Positions 24,936 to 34,613 of a stretch of DNA of 64,000 nucleotides are shown here, one piece after another. The stretch is from Streptomyces sp. HUAS YS2 (GTDB lineage Bacteria > Actinomycetota > Actinomycetes > Streptomycetales > Streptomycetaceae). A program made the position numbers and the translations under genes. Numbering within the stretch: position 1 is the first letter of the stretch; every line of letters starts with the position of its first letter. The notes below the pieces were generated by a model. That model was not told the origin of the DNA and did no database searches. It saw only the letters and a program-made list of their open reading frames with translations. The stretch is taken from NCBI RefSeq assembly GCF_033343995.1, contig NZ_CP137573.1, positions 4,187,001-4,251,000 of the forward strand, read 5' to 3'.

Positions 24936-25007
24936 AGCGGGTGACAGGAATTGCACACTGCGCCTTCCCCCTGGAAGGGGGATGTTCTGCTACTGAACTA
25001 CACCCGC
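24936..25007 (-). tRNA. tRNA-Gly (anticodon TCC) with atypical D- and T-arms
   Basis: Acceptor GCGGGTG/CACCCGC, D-stem GTTC/GAAC and anticodon stem TCCCC/GGGGA are perfect, and loop CTTCCAG gives anticodon TCC. The D-loop is AGTAGCA, so G18 is replaced by A. The T-loop motif is GTGCAATTC in place of GTTCNANNC, so position 55 is G. The T-stem is poorly paired in any register. CCA is not encoded. These are the changes reported for staphylococcal non-proteinogenic tRNA-Gly used in peptidoglycan bridges. It may be that kind of tRNA, a proteinogenic tRNA for GGA with an odd elbow, or a decaying gene. Confidence 0.8.
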
Positions 25008-25119
25008 ACGCTGCGTGAGGTCCGGCCTGTCGGCCTCGCCCCTCGGCGTGATCCAGACTCTAGCCGATCGGCGGGGGTGCATGGCAAATCGCTTCCTGGC
25101 GGAGTGTCAGCGGGTCGGC

Positions 25120-25452
25120 TCAACTGGCCTCGCGGAACGCCTCGTAGACCCGCTTCGGGATCCGCCCGCGGGCCGGCACCTCCATCTTGTTGGACTGCGC
25201 CCAGGCGCGGACGGCGGCCGGGTCGGGGGCCAGCGCGGTGACCGTGCGGGGCTTCGCGGCCGGGGCGGTACGTCCGGCGGCCTGCTTTCGTCCGGCGGCG
25301 ACGTACGGGGCCAGGACCTTGCGCAGTTTCTTTGCATTGGCGGGATTGAGGTCGATCTCGTACGTCTTACCGTCGAGGCCGAACGTGACCGTTTCCGCCG
25401 CTTCTCCGCCGTCGATGTCGTCGAAGAGCGTGACCACTACGCGCTGCGCCAC
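25120..25452 (-). CDS. lsr2: Lsr2 nucleoid-associated protein
   Basis: A 110-aa H-NS-like protein of actinobacteria that coats and silences AT-rich DNA. The N-terminal dimerisation domain (AQRVVVTLFDDIDGGEAAET, KTYEIDLNPANAKKLRKVLAPYV) and the C-terminal DNA-binding domain with its minor-groove RGR hook (NKMEVPARGRIPKRVYEAF) are both intact, with a basic Ala/Pro linker (about 53-75) between. GTG start. The region just upstream, shared with purS, is markedly AT-richer than the window, so Lsr2 could bind its own promoter. Single gene. Confidence 0.95.
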   Translation of the reverse strand: MAQRVVVTLFDDIDGGEAAETVTFGLDGKTYEIDLNPANAKKLRKVLAPYVAAGRKQAAGRTAPAAKPRTVTALAPDPAAVRAWAQSNKMEVPARGRIPKRVYEAFREAS

Positions 25453-25769
25453 GGATATCGGTCCTTTCCTGCGGTTCGTCGCGTCCCGCCTGCCTGTTGG
25501 GCTGGCCTGACGTGCGGCGATGCCGGATTCTCCGGCGGTCGAGGGGCAATGCGGCTTTCCTCTGCATTCCTTTGTACAGCGGTTGGCACGACATCGTGAA
25601 GCCCCGGCAATTCCATCAGCGTGTCACGCCGGCTGCAATGGGCGCCGCGATTTTTCACGTGGATTTTTCTTGGTGGCCTTTGTGTGCTCCTCCAAAAGTC
25701 TACTCGCGTAGAATTTGGAGGCAGGTACGCTGATGGAACCGCCCACGCAACACACCACCGGGAGTGCCA
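25453..25769. other. Divergent lsr2/purS promoter region, AT-richer than surroundings
   Basis: No gene. Positions 25560-25725 hold many T-runs (GATTTTTCACGTGGATTTTT). TAGAAT at 25709-25714, about 55 bp before purS, is a good -10 for purSQL; its -35 is unclear. CTAC/GTAG flank the -10 as a short inverted repeat. The lsr2 promoter should lie near 25470-25560. Confidence 0.55.
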
Positions 25770-26015
25770 GTGGCACGCGTCGTAGTCGACGTCATGCTCA
25801 AGCCGGAGATCCTCGACCCGCAGGGACAGGCGGTGCAGCGTGCACTGCCCCGCCTCGGGTTCCAGGGGATCGCCGACGTCCGTCAGGGGAAGCGCTTCGA
25901 GCTGGAGGTGGAGGGTCCGGTCGACGAGGCCGCCCTCGCCCGCATCCATGAGATGGCCGAAACCTTCCTCGCCAACACCGTGATCGAGGACTTCACCGTG
26001 AAGGTGGAGTCGTGA
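25770..26015 (+). CDS. purS: Phosphoribosylformylglycinamidine synthase subunit PurS
   Basis: An 81-aa subunit of the three-part FGAM synthase; it bridges PurL and PurQ and helps channel ammonia. ARVVVDVMLKPEILDPQGQA and GKRFELEVEG are the family blocks. Two in-frame GTGs are possible; the second, five nt after GGGAG, gives the usual ARVVVDVML N terminus and is used here. First gene of purSQL, overlapping purQ by 4 nt (GTGA). Confidence 0.95.
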   Translation: MARVVVDVMLKPEILDPQGQAVQRALPRLGFQGIADVRQGKRFELEVEGPVDEAALARIHEMAETFLANTVIEDFTVKVES

Positions 26016-26691
26016 CCGCTCGCATCGGAGTCGTCACCTTCCCTGGGACTCTCGACGACCAGGACGCCCTGCGCGCCGCCCGCCTCGCGGGCGCCGAGCC
26101 CGTCTCGCTGTGGCACCGCGACAAGGACCTGAAGCAGGTCGACGCCGTGGTCCTGGCCGGCGGTTTCTCCTACGGCGACTACCTGCGGGCCGGAGCCATC
26201 TCCCGCTTCTCGCCGGTGATGGAGACGATCATCGAGCAGGCGAAGGCGGGCATGCCCGTCCTCGGCATCTGCAACGGCTTCCAGATCCTCACCGAGGCCC
26301 ACCTGCTGCCGGGCGCGATGCTGCGCAACAACCACCTGCACTTCATCTGCCGCGACCAGAAGCTGCGGGTGGAGAACGCGGACACCGCGTGGACCGTGGA
26401 CTACGAGCAGGGCCAGGAGATCCAGGTCCCGCTCAAGAACATGGACGGCCGGTACGTCGCCGACGAGCGCACGCTCGACGAGCTGGAGGCCGAGGGGCGG
26501 GTCGCCTTCCGGTACCTCGACATGAACCCGAACGGCTCGCTCCGCGACATCGCGGGCATCACGAACGCCGCGGGCAACGTGGTCGGCCTCATGCCGCACC
26601 CGGAGCACGCCGTCGAGCCGCTGATCGGTACGGGCCGTACCGACGGGCTCGGTTTCTTCACCTCGATCCTCAAGAAGCTGGTCAACGCCTG

Positions 26692-26692
<1 letters not shown>
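26012..26692 (+). CDS. purQ: Phosphoribosylformylglycinamidine synthase subunit PurQ (glutaminase)
   Basis: A 226-aa class I glutamine amidotransferase that frees ammonia for PurL. The nucleophile Cys is in VLGICNGFQIL (near residue 87) and the His/Glu pair is in LMPHPEHAVEP near the C terminus; LAGGFSYGDYLRAGAI is also typical. GTG start overlapping purS; stop overlaps the purL start by one base (TGATG), so subunits are made in step. Length is standard for stand-alone PurQ. Confidence 0.97.
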
Positions 26693-28941
<2,249 letters not shown>

Positions 28942-28955
28942 CGCATCGCGGTACC

Positions 28956-28989
28956 GAGGAGGCCCCTGCCGAAAGGCGGGGGCCTCCTC
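28956..28989 (+). terminator. Terminator after purL
   Basis: GAGGAGGCCCC / GGGGCCTCCTC with an inner GCC/GGC pair and a GAAA loop. Confidence 0.88.
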
Positions 28990-29009
28990 GCGTTTCCCGT
29001 GCGGGAGAG

Positions 29010-29038
29010 TTGCACGAGATTACGTGATTACGTAATCT
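29010..29038 (+). promoter_or_regulatory. Leaderless promoter of the ArsR-type regulator
   Basis: -35 TTGCAC, a 17-bp spacer and -10 TAATCT; the ATG begins eight bases after the -10, so transcription should start on the A of ATG. The whole promoter lies inside the operator palindrome. Confidence 0.65.
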
Positions 29039-29041
29039 CGT
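29014..29041. promoter_or_regulatory. 28-bp perfect palindromic operator
   Basis: Arms ACGAGATTACGT and ACGTAATCTCGT are perfect 12-bp inverted repeats with spacer GATT. It covers from the -35 to the -10 box and ends four bases before the start codon, so binding would fully occlude RNA polymerase. Most likely the regulator's own site. Confidence 0.8.
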
Positions 29042-29045
29042 ATCC

Positions 29046-29546
29046 ATGGAGCTGGAAGAGCGCGTCGCCGAGCTGGAGCGGCGCATGGCGGCCCTGGAGG
29101 GCGCCGGGCGCACGGAACACGCGCCCACCGAGGGCGACTTCTGGGCACTGGACGGTCTCAAGGCGCAGCTCGCCGAGACCGGATCGTCGGACGGCGGGGT
29201 GCTGTTCACCGGCGCGGTGGCGCTGCCCACCGCGGAGCGGTACGAGTGGCAGTTCGGCGCGCTCACCGAGGACCTGCTCGACCGCGACTGGTCCGAGGCC
29301 GCCGACTCGTTCGCCGCGCTCGGCCATCCCGTACGCCTCCGGCTGCTGCGGGAGATCCTCGGCGGCCGGCGGACCGCCGCCGAACTGGCGGAGCTGGAGG
29401 AGATCGGCACGACCGGCCAGATCTACCACCACCTGCGGCAACTGACTGCCGCCGGCTGGCTCCACACCACCGGACGCGGACGCCACGAGGTGCCGGGGGC
29501 GCGGGTCGTCCCGCTCCTGGTGCTGCTGACGGCGGCCCGTCCCTGA
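29046..29546 (+). CDS. ArsR-like winged-helix regulator with N-terminal coiled coil
   Basis: A 166-aa regulator. The first 22 residues (LEERVAELERRMAALEG) are a short coiled coil. Residues about 85-155 form a winged helix: FAALGHPVRLRLLREILGG, TAAELAELEEIGTTGQIYHHLRQLTAAGWL, then TGRGRHEVPGARV. A coiled coil ahead of an ArsR-type HTH is a recurring actinobacterial design. No metal-binding residues. It sits directly on a 28-bp palindrome and a leaderless promoter, so autoregulation is strongly suggested. The M23-type peptidase gene begins 32 bp downstream on the same strand and is the natural co-regulated target. Confidence 0.82.
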   Translation: MELEERVAELERRMAALEGAGRTEHAPTEGDFWALDGLKAQLAETGSSDGGVLFTGAVALPTAERYEWQFGALTEDLLDRDWSEAADSFAALGHPVRLRLLREILGGRRTAAELAELEEIGTTGQIYHHLRQLTAAGWLHTTGRGRHEVPGARVVPLLVLLTAARP

Positions 29547-29578
29547 CCGCACGCACAGGTTCTCAGGGGGAAACGTTC

Positions 29579-30409
29579 ATGTCCGTACGCAAGGTCGCGG
29601 TGATGCTCCACCGCGCGCTGTGGCTGCTGTTCGCCGGGCAGGCGATCGCCTCGGTCTTCGTCGACCTGCCCTACCCGTACTGGGCCGGCTGGCTGCCGGC
29701 GCTCGTCGCCGCCGCACTCGGGTTCGGGCTGGTGGTGACCGCGCGCCGGGAGGTCGCGGCCCTGTCGGCGCGGGAGCCGGTCGAGGTGCTGCCCCCGGTC
29801 ACCGGCCGCTGGTCGGCGCTGAACAGCCCGGCCGACCGTACGCCCAGCCACGGCACGCACCAGTACGGCCAGACGTACGCGATCGACATCGTCGCCGAGT
29901 CCGACGAGCGGGCCCGTCCCGCGTTCGCCGCGTTCTGGCCGGTCGTGCGGCACAACCGGGACTTCCCCGCGTTCGGCGCGCCGCTGCTCGCCGTCGCCGA
30001 CGGGACCGTCGTCCACGCAGAGGACGGGCAGCGCGACCACCTGAGCCGCAACTCGTTGCCCGCCGTGCTCTACCTGATGCTGGTCGAGTCCGCGGCCCGT
30101 GCGCTGCTCGGCGCCCACCGGGTCACCGGCAACCACCTCGTCCTCGACCTGGGCGACGGGACGTTCGCGATGTACGCGCACCTCCAGCGGGGCTCCCTGG
30201 CCGTGCGCCCCGGCGACCGCGTCACCGCCGGCCAGGAGCTGGCCCGCTGCGGGAACTCCGGCAACTCCACCGAGCCGCACGTGCACTTCCAGCTGATGGA
30301 CGGCCCGGACCTGGACACCGCCCGCGGCGTGCCGTTCACCTGGAGCGGCGTGGGGGTGCCCAAGAACGGGGAGACGTTCGAAGCCGGACGCGCCGCCTAC
30401 TCGGCCTGA
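29579..30409 (+). CDS. Membrane-anchored M23/LytM-type peptidase
   Basis: A 276-aa protein. Two N-terminal TM helices (about 8-28 and 36-56) anchor it; the rest should face outside. The LytM fold is recognisable: THQYGQTYAIDIVAES, GAPLLAVADGTVVHAEDG, NHLVLDLGDGTFAMYAHLQRGSLAVRPGDRVTAGQ, CGNSGNSTEPHVHFQLMDG. The HxH of PHVHFQ and an upstream His/Asp supply zinc ligands, so a glycyl-type cell-wall endopeptidase is possible. AGGGGG precedes the ATG. It is co-directional with the ArsR-type gene and overlaps the convergent SnoaL-like gene by 13 nt. Confidence 0.82.
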   Translation: MSVRKVAVMLHRALWLLFAGQAIASVFVDLPYPYWAGWLPALVAAALGFGLVVTARREVAALSAREPVEVLPPVTGRWSALNSPADRTPSHGTHQYGQTYAIDIVAESDERARPAFAAFWPVVRHNRDFPAFGAPLLAVADGTVVHAEDGQRDHLSRNSLPAVLYLMLVESAARALLGAHRVTGNHLVLDLGDGTFAMYAHLQRGSLAVRPGDRVTAGQELARCGNSGNSTEPHVHFQLMDGPDLDTARGVPFTWSGVGVPKNGETFEAGRAAYSA

Positions 30410-30801
30410 CCCCAGAAGGCGTCGCACTCGTCGATGTCCTCGACGCACTCGTCGACGTCGGTCGCCTTGTCCCCGACGATCGTGAAGAAGAGGCCGCCCT
30501 TCATCTCGATGCCCCGGTCACCGCGGTCCGCGTGCCACTTGTGCACGGCCATCACGTGGCCGCGGCCGTCCGGATAGACGCCCTCCAGCTCCACGCGGAA
30601 GGTGCCGTGGGTCAGCTCCATGAGCTGGCCGAAGTGGGCCAGGATGTTGTCGCGGCCCTTGAAGTGCCCGGACATCTGGCTCTCGCCGGGCGAGTGGTGG
30701 ACGCAGTCGCCCGTCATCAGCCCGGCGAGCGTCTCCATGTCTCCTGCGCCGAAGGCCTCGTAGCCATTGCGCACCAGCGCGGCGTGAGGGTGTTCCGCCA
30801 T
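30397..30801 (-). CDS. SnoaL-like / NTF2-fold protein
   Basis: A 134-aa cytoplasmic protein of the nuclear transport factor 2-like fold: ALVRNGYEAFGAGDMETLAGLMTGDCVHHSPGES, GRDNILAHFGQL, VMAVHKWHADRGDRGIEM. This fold covers ketosteroid-isomerase-like cyclases and many proteins of unknown role; no specific catalytic set can be named, although His/Asp residues line the expected pocket. Single gene in a convergent overlap of 13 nt with the M23 peptidase gene. The C-terminal tail is strongly acidic (TDVDECVEDIDECD). Confidence 0.75.
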   Translation of the reverse strand: MAEHPHAALVRNGYEAFGAGDMETLAGLMTGDCVHHSPGESQMSGHFKGRDNILAHFGQLMELTHGTFRVELEGVYPDGRGHVMAVHKWHADRGDRGIEMKGGLFFTIVGDKATDVDECVEDIDECDAFWGQAE

Positions 30802-30889
30802 GGTCGTTCAGCCCCTCTCGTAGCCTTCTCTTCAGTCTCCGCCGGGGGTTACGGCCCTGCCACACGGCGACCGGACTAGCCTCGGGCCC

Positions 30890-31678
30890 ATGCCACCTGC
30901 CAAGAAGCGCACGCGTTCGTACGACTCCGCCAGGACCCGGGCCGCCGTGCTCGCGCAGTTCGAGAACGTACGGGCGGCCGTCGCCGCGCTCACGCCCGAG
31001 CAGCTCGCCGGGCCGACCCGGCTGGGCGAGTGGACGGTACGGGAACTGGCCGCGCACCTGACGATGGCGGTCGGTGCGGTCGCCCGGTACCTCGCCGAGC
31101 CCGAGCCGGCGAAGCAGGAGCTGACGCTTCTGGACTGGCCGTTCGCCACGGCCACGGCGGCGGCCCAGGTCGACGAGGACACCCGGGCGATCGACACCGG
31201 CGACCTGGCGGCGCTGTACGCGGCGACGGCGGAGCGGTACACCGAGCGGCTGGCCGGCACGTCCGACGACCGGCTGGTGCCGACCCGCTTCGGCGCGATG
31301 CGGCTCGCCGACTTCCTGGTCACCCGGACCGTCGAGCTCGTCGTCCACACCGACGACCTGAACGCGGCGACCGGGCTCGACATCCCGTACGACCGCCAGG
31401 CCCTCGCCGCCTGCACCCGGCTGCTCGCGGACGCGCTGGCGGTGAAGGCCCCGGGCGGCGCGGTCGAGGTCAGGGTGCCGCCCTTCGCCGTGGTCCAGTG
31501 CGTGGAGGGGCCCCGGCACACCCGCGGCACCCCGCCGAACGTGGTCGAGACCGACCCGCTGACCTGGATCCGGCTGGCCACCGGCCGTACGGACTTCGCG
31601 ACGGAACGCGCGGCGGCCCGGGTGAGCGCGAGCGGCGAGCGCGCGGACCTGGCGGGGCTGCTGCCCCTGATGGGCTGA
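30890..31678 (+). CDS. Maleylpyruvate-isomerase-like mycothiol-dependent enzyme
   Basis: A 262-aa member of the DinB-like, mycothiol-dependent family. The N-terminal helical bundle carries GEWTVRELAAHLTM, LVTRTVELVVHTDDLNAATG, whose His residues form the expected metal site with an upstream acidic residue. The C-terminal part (VEVRVPPFAVVQCVEGPRH, DPLTWIRLATGR) is the sterol-carrier-like extension of this group. Mycothiol is the actinobacterial thiol, so a thiol-transfer or isomerase reaction is likely, but the substrate is unknown. Basic N-terminal tail. ATG chosen at PPAKKR; single gene. Confidence 0.82.
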   Translation: MPPAKKRTRSYDSARTRAAVLAQFENVRAAVAALTPEQLAGPTRLGEWTVRELAAHLTMAVGAVARYLAEPEPAKQELTLLDWPFATATAAAQVDEDTRAIDTGDLAALYAATAERYTERLAGTSDDRLVPTRFGAMRLADFLVTRTVELVVHTDDLNAATGLDIPYDRQALAACTRLLADALAVKAPGGAVEVRVPPFAVVQCVEGPRHTRGTPPNVVETDPLTWIRLATGRTDFATERAAARVSASGERADLAGLLPLMG

Positions 31679-31716
31679 CGGGGGAACCGGTACGGGGGCG
31701 GCTCCGTCCCATCGGC

Positions 31717-32529
31717 ATGCAGAAGCCGATCGTCACCGCAGCCGCCGCCCTGGCCTCGCTCGTCCTGCTCACCGCCTGCGGCACCGAGACCGGGTCGGGG
31801 GGCGGGGCCGGGGCGGTCGGCTCCGACGCGTTCGTCGCCAACGTCCGCTGGACCTTCGACACGCTCACCGTGGACGGAAAGAAGACGACCGCCCCGCCCG
31901 GCGCGTACGTGGAGTTCGGCGAGGACGGCCGGGCTTCCGGCAACTCCGGCTGCAACCACTTCGGCGGCGAGTCCGAGGTGAGGGGCGACACCCTCACCGT
32001 CACCCTCGGCGAGACCACCGAGATGGGCTGCGACGCGTCGCTGCAGAGCTTCGAGACGCTGCTGCACAAGACCTTCGACGGCAGGTTCAAGGCCGTCGTC
32101 GACGGCGACACCCTCACCCTGACCCGCTCGGACGGCGACACCCTCGTCCTCAGCTCCCAGCCGCCCGCCCCGCTCAAGGGCACGAAGTGGACCGTCGAGT
32201 CGCTGGTCTCCGGCGACACCGCCTCCTCGCTGCCCGCCGGCACCGAGGGCCGGGCGCACTTCGTCATCGCGGAGGACGGCAAGGTCACCGGAAACCTCGG
32301 CTGCAACCGCTTCAGCACCACGGCCACCGTCTCCGGCTCCACGATCACGTTCGGCCGCCTCGCCTCCACGCGGATGGTGTGCGCCCCGCCGCAGATGAAG
32401 GTGGAGGAGGCGATGTCGAAGGTCTTCGAGAGCAGGGCGACGTACGGCCTCCACGTCCGCTCGCTCACCCTCACCGCACCGGACGGCACGGGCGTCGCGG
32501 CGGCCACGAAGCCGGTCACCAAGGACTGA
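31717..32529 (+). CDS. Lipoprotein with two META domains
   Basis: A 270-aa exported lipoprotein. Signal peptide with lipobox LLTAC (Cys at about residue 21). Two META/HslJ-like repeats follow: first with GRASGNSGCNHFGGESEVRGDTLTV...GCDASLQ, second with WTVESL...GKVTGNLGCNRFSTTATVSGSTITF...MVCAPPQM. Each repeat has the NxGCNxF core and a later Cys that probably forms a disulfide with it. HslJ-like proteins are linked to heat and novobiocin resistance in E. coli; the role here is unknown. Starts 38 bp after the mycothiol-enzyme gene on the same strand, so co-transcription is possible. Confidence 0.88.
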   Translation: MQKPIVTAAAALASLVLLTACGTETGSGGGAGAVGSDAFVANVRWTFDTLTVDGKKTTAPPGAYVEFGEDGRASGNSGCNHFGGESEVRGDTLTVTLGETTEMGCDASLQSFETLLHKTFDGRFKAVVDGDTLTLTRSDGDTLVLSSQPPAPLKGTKWTVESLVSGDTASSLPAGTEGRAHFVIAEDGKVTGNLGCNRFSTTATVSGSTITFGRLASTRMVCAPPQMKVEEAMSKVFESRATYGLHVRSLTLTAPDGTGVAAATKPVTKD

Positions 32530-32533
32530 GCCC

Positions 32534-32634
32534 GGCTCACCGGGGACCGAGCCCCCGGCTCACCGGGGACCGAGCCCCCGGCTCACCGGGGACCGAGCCC
32601 CCGGCTCACCGGGGACCGAGCCCCCGGCTCACCG
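32534..32634. repeat. Array of four 23-bp hairpin-forming repeats
   Basis: The unit GGCTCACCGGGGACCGAGC plus CCCC is repeated exactly at 32534, 32557, 32580 and 32603, with a partial fifth copy at 32626. Each unit can fold through GGCTC/GAGCC, so the array is a chain of hairpins in the 116-bp convergent gap between the META lipoprotein and sulfatase genes. It probably acts as a multi-hairpin terminator. The copies are identical, suggesting recent slippage. Confidence 0.85.
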
Positions 32635-32645
32635 AGTGCCGATCC

Positions 32646-34061
32646 TCAGGCCGGGTACGGCAGCAGGCCGGCGTTCACCGCCTCCCAGGCGGCCCGCAGC
32701 TCCGCCAGTCGCTCCTTCTCGTACGGGGCCCGGTCCGCCTGCTCCCGGACGTCCTCGGACAGGTGGAACAGCTGGTCGCGGCCGGTCTTGCCGCGGTAGT
32801 ACTTCCAGTCGCCGCGCCGCAGCGCGCGCTCGCCGCGCACCCGCCAGAACAGGTCCCGCTCGGGCACGTCCGTCCCGCGCAGCAGGTGGCCGGCCAGGCT
32901 GGTGCCGTCCAGCGGGTACGCCGGGTGCGGCCGGGCGCCGGCCAGCTCGAGGAGGGTGGCGGTCCAGTCGGGCGTGAACACCGGCAGGTCGCTGACCTGC
33001 CCGCCGTCGATCCGGGCCGGCCAGCGCAGGAGCGCCGGGACGCGGATGCCGCCCTCCTGGAGGGAGCCCTTGTTGCCGGAGAGCGGCCAGTTGTAGGAGA
33101 ACCGCTCGCCGCCGTTGTCGCTGGCGAAGAAGACCAGGGTGTTCCGCTCCTGGCCGGAGCGCTTCAGGGCCTGGAGCACCTCGCCGACGGAGCGGTCGAG
33201 GTCCTCGACCATCTCCTTGTACTTGGCGAGGGAGCCGCCGTCCTGGTGCCAGAGCGCGCTGCGGTCGCCGGCCTTGATCCGGCGGACGATCTCGGCGCTC
33301 TCCTCGGTGTCGCCGTCGGCGATCCAGGGCCAGTGCGGGGTGGTGAAGTTGAGGTTGAGCAGCCAGGGCCGGTCGTGGTCCCGGCTCACGTACTCGCTCG
33401 CCCGCTCGGTGAGGATCCGGGTGTAGTAGCGCAGGTCCTTGTACTCGGCGTCGCCCTCGTACAGGTCGTACTCGCCGCCGAGGCCGAGCTTGGAGTAGTA
33501 CTCCAGGGCTCCGCCGAAGTTGCCGAAGAACTCGTCCCAGCCGGACCGGGTGGGGGAGTAGTCCGGGAGGTAGCCGCAGTGCCACTTGCCGATGAGGCCG
33601 GTGGCGTACCCGGAGTCGCGCAGCAGCGAGGCGAGGGTGGGGTGGGTCGGCTCCAGGCCGACGGACTTGTCGGCGATCGGCTCGGCGAGCCCGCCCTTCG
33701 TCCGGCCGGGGAAGCGGCCGGTGTAGAGGCTGAACCGGGTCGGGGAGCAGGTCGCGGAGCCGGAGTACGCGTCGGTGAACCGGACGCCCTGGCGGGCGAG
33801 GCGGTCGAGGTGCGGGGTGCGGATGTCGGGGGAGCCGTAGGAGGAGAGGTCGGCCCAGCCGAGGTCGTCGCCGAGGATGAAGAGGATGTTGGGGCGCGGG
33901 CCGGAGCGCGCGGGGGCCGCGGCGCGGAACGGCCGTTCCCCCGCCTGCTCCTGGGCCTGCGCGGTGCCGGAGCCGGCGGCGCCGAGCGCGGCGGCGGCCG
34001 CCCCGGCGACGGCGGCCCCGCCGAGGGCGCGACGGGACAGTCTCTGGGCGTGCGAGGACAT
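32646..34061 (-). CDS. Tat-exported formylglycine-dependent sulfatase
   Basis: A 471-aa type I sulfatase. The N terminus has a Tat signal (LSRRALGGAAVAG, then an Ala-rich core to about residue 36). The metal-binding DD (NILFILGDDLGW) and the C-S-P-T-R motif (Cys at about residue 105), whose Cys is converted to formylglycine, are intact; GKWHCGYLPDYSP and FFASDNGGERF also fit arylsulfatases. It would release inorganic sulfate from an extracellular sulfate ester. AAGGAG lies before the ATG, and a perfect GC hairpin plus a cysteine-containing leader peptide lie upstream, suggesting control by sulfur or cysteine supply. Confidence 0.92.
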   Translation of the reverse strand: MSSHAQRLSRRALGGAAVAGAAAAALGAAGSGTAQAQEQAGERPFRAAAPARSGPRPNILFILGDDLGWADLSSYGSPDIRTPHLDRLARQGVRFTDAYSGSATCSPTRFSLYTGRFPGRTKGGLAEPIADKSVGLEPTHPTLASLLRDSGYATGLIGKWHCGYLPDYSPTRSGWDEFFGNFGGALEYYSKLGLGGEYDLYEGDAEYKDLRYYTRILTERASEYVSRDHDRPWLLNLNFTTPHWPWIADGDTEESAEIVRRIKAGDRSALWHQDGGSLAKYKEMVEDLDRSVGEVLQALKRSGQERNTLVFFASDNGGERFSYNWPLSGNKGSLQEGGIRVPALLRWPARIDGGQVSDLPVFTPDWTATLLELAGARPHPAYPLDGTSLAGHLLRGTDVPERDLFWRVRGERALRRGDWKYYRGKTGRDQLFHLSEDVREQADRAPYEKERLAELRAAWEAVNAGLLPYPA

Positions 34062-34079
34062 ACGGGTGCTCCTTGGGAG

Positions 34080-34103
34080 TGCCCGCGCGGGGAGGCGCGG
34101 GCA
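34080..34103 (-). promoter_or_regulatory. Hairpin in the sulfatase leader, candidate attenuator
   Basis: TGCCCGCGC / GCGCGGGCA forms a perfect 9-bp stem with a 6-nt loop, 18 nt before the sulfatase ATG and just ahead of its RBS. There is no U-run, so it could act on translation start rather than as a terminator. Confidence 0.45.
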
Positions 34104-34258
34104 GGGGAGGGCGCGACGCGGCGGCCCGCGGGGACGGACGCGGGCGCGTCGGGGACGCCGGAACTCAGGGCTGGGAGTACTCCGCCGGGACGGTGGCGGG
34201 AGGGATCGACCCGACGAGGCGGGTGCGGGCCTGCCGGGGAGGCGGCCAGGGGAACTGC

Positions 34259-34351
34259 TTACGCGCAGCGACAGATGGCGCTCGCGACACGGACCAGGTC
34301 GACGTGGCGGCGCTCCACAAGGGTGACCATCCGGTCACGGAGGGGCTGCAT
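34259..34351 (-). CDS. Cysteine-containing leader peptide upstream of the sulfatase
   Basis: A 30-codon frame ending VERRHVDLVRVASAICRCA, on the same strand as the sulfatase and 197 bp ahead of it. An internal ATG at 34330 gives a 23-residue version. The RRHVDLxRVxSAxC pattern is that of short 'putative leader peptides' I know from Streptomyces, often upstream of sulfur-metabolism genes. Cys codons at the third- and fifth-last positions could make ribosomes stall when cysteinyl-tRNA is scarce, changing the fold of the 197-nt leader. A GAGG lies about ten nt before the first ATG. No promoter was identified with confidence. Confidence 0.65.
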   Translation of the reverse strand: MQPLRDRMVTLVERRHVDLVRVASAICRCA

Positions 34352-34613
34352 GATCGGTGAGCCTCGCCGACGCCTCGTGGACCTGTCAACCGGCCGTCTC
34401 GGTCCCCGGGACGCGTCCCGGTTGCGAACTCCGTCACACTCCTGGAAGGTCCCGGGCCCCGTACGAGCGTCCGCTCTCCTCGCTGCCCGTCCACCGCGGA
34501 CCCCGTGGACCCCTTTTCCCACCAGGGGTGCGGGCCCCGCGGCCCGCTCCCGCGTACGCCGGTGGATCACCTCGTGCGATCGCACTACCTGCGCACTCCC
34601 GCAGGTTCCCCAA

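Noticed and set aside
28990..30409. c-di-AMP (ydaO) riboswitch before the M23 peptidase
   Set aside because: Streptomyces wall-hydrolase genes often have one, but only 32 bp separate this gene from the regulator gene, too short for the element.
32534..32634. CRISPR-like array
   Set aside because: The 23-bp units are contiguous with no spacers, and there are no cas genes in the window.
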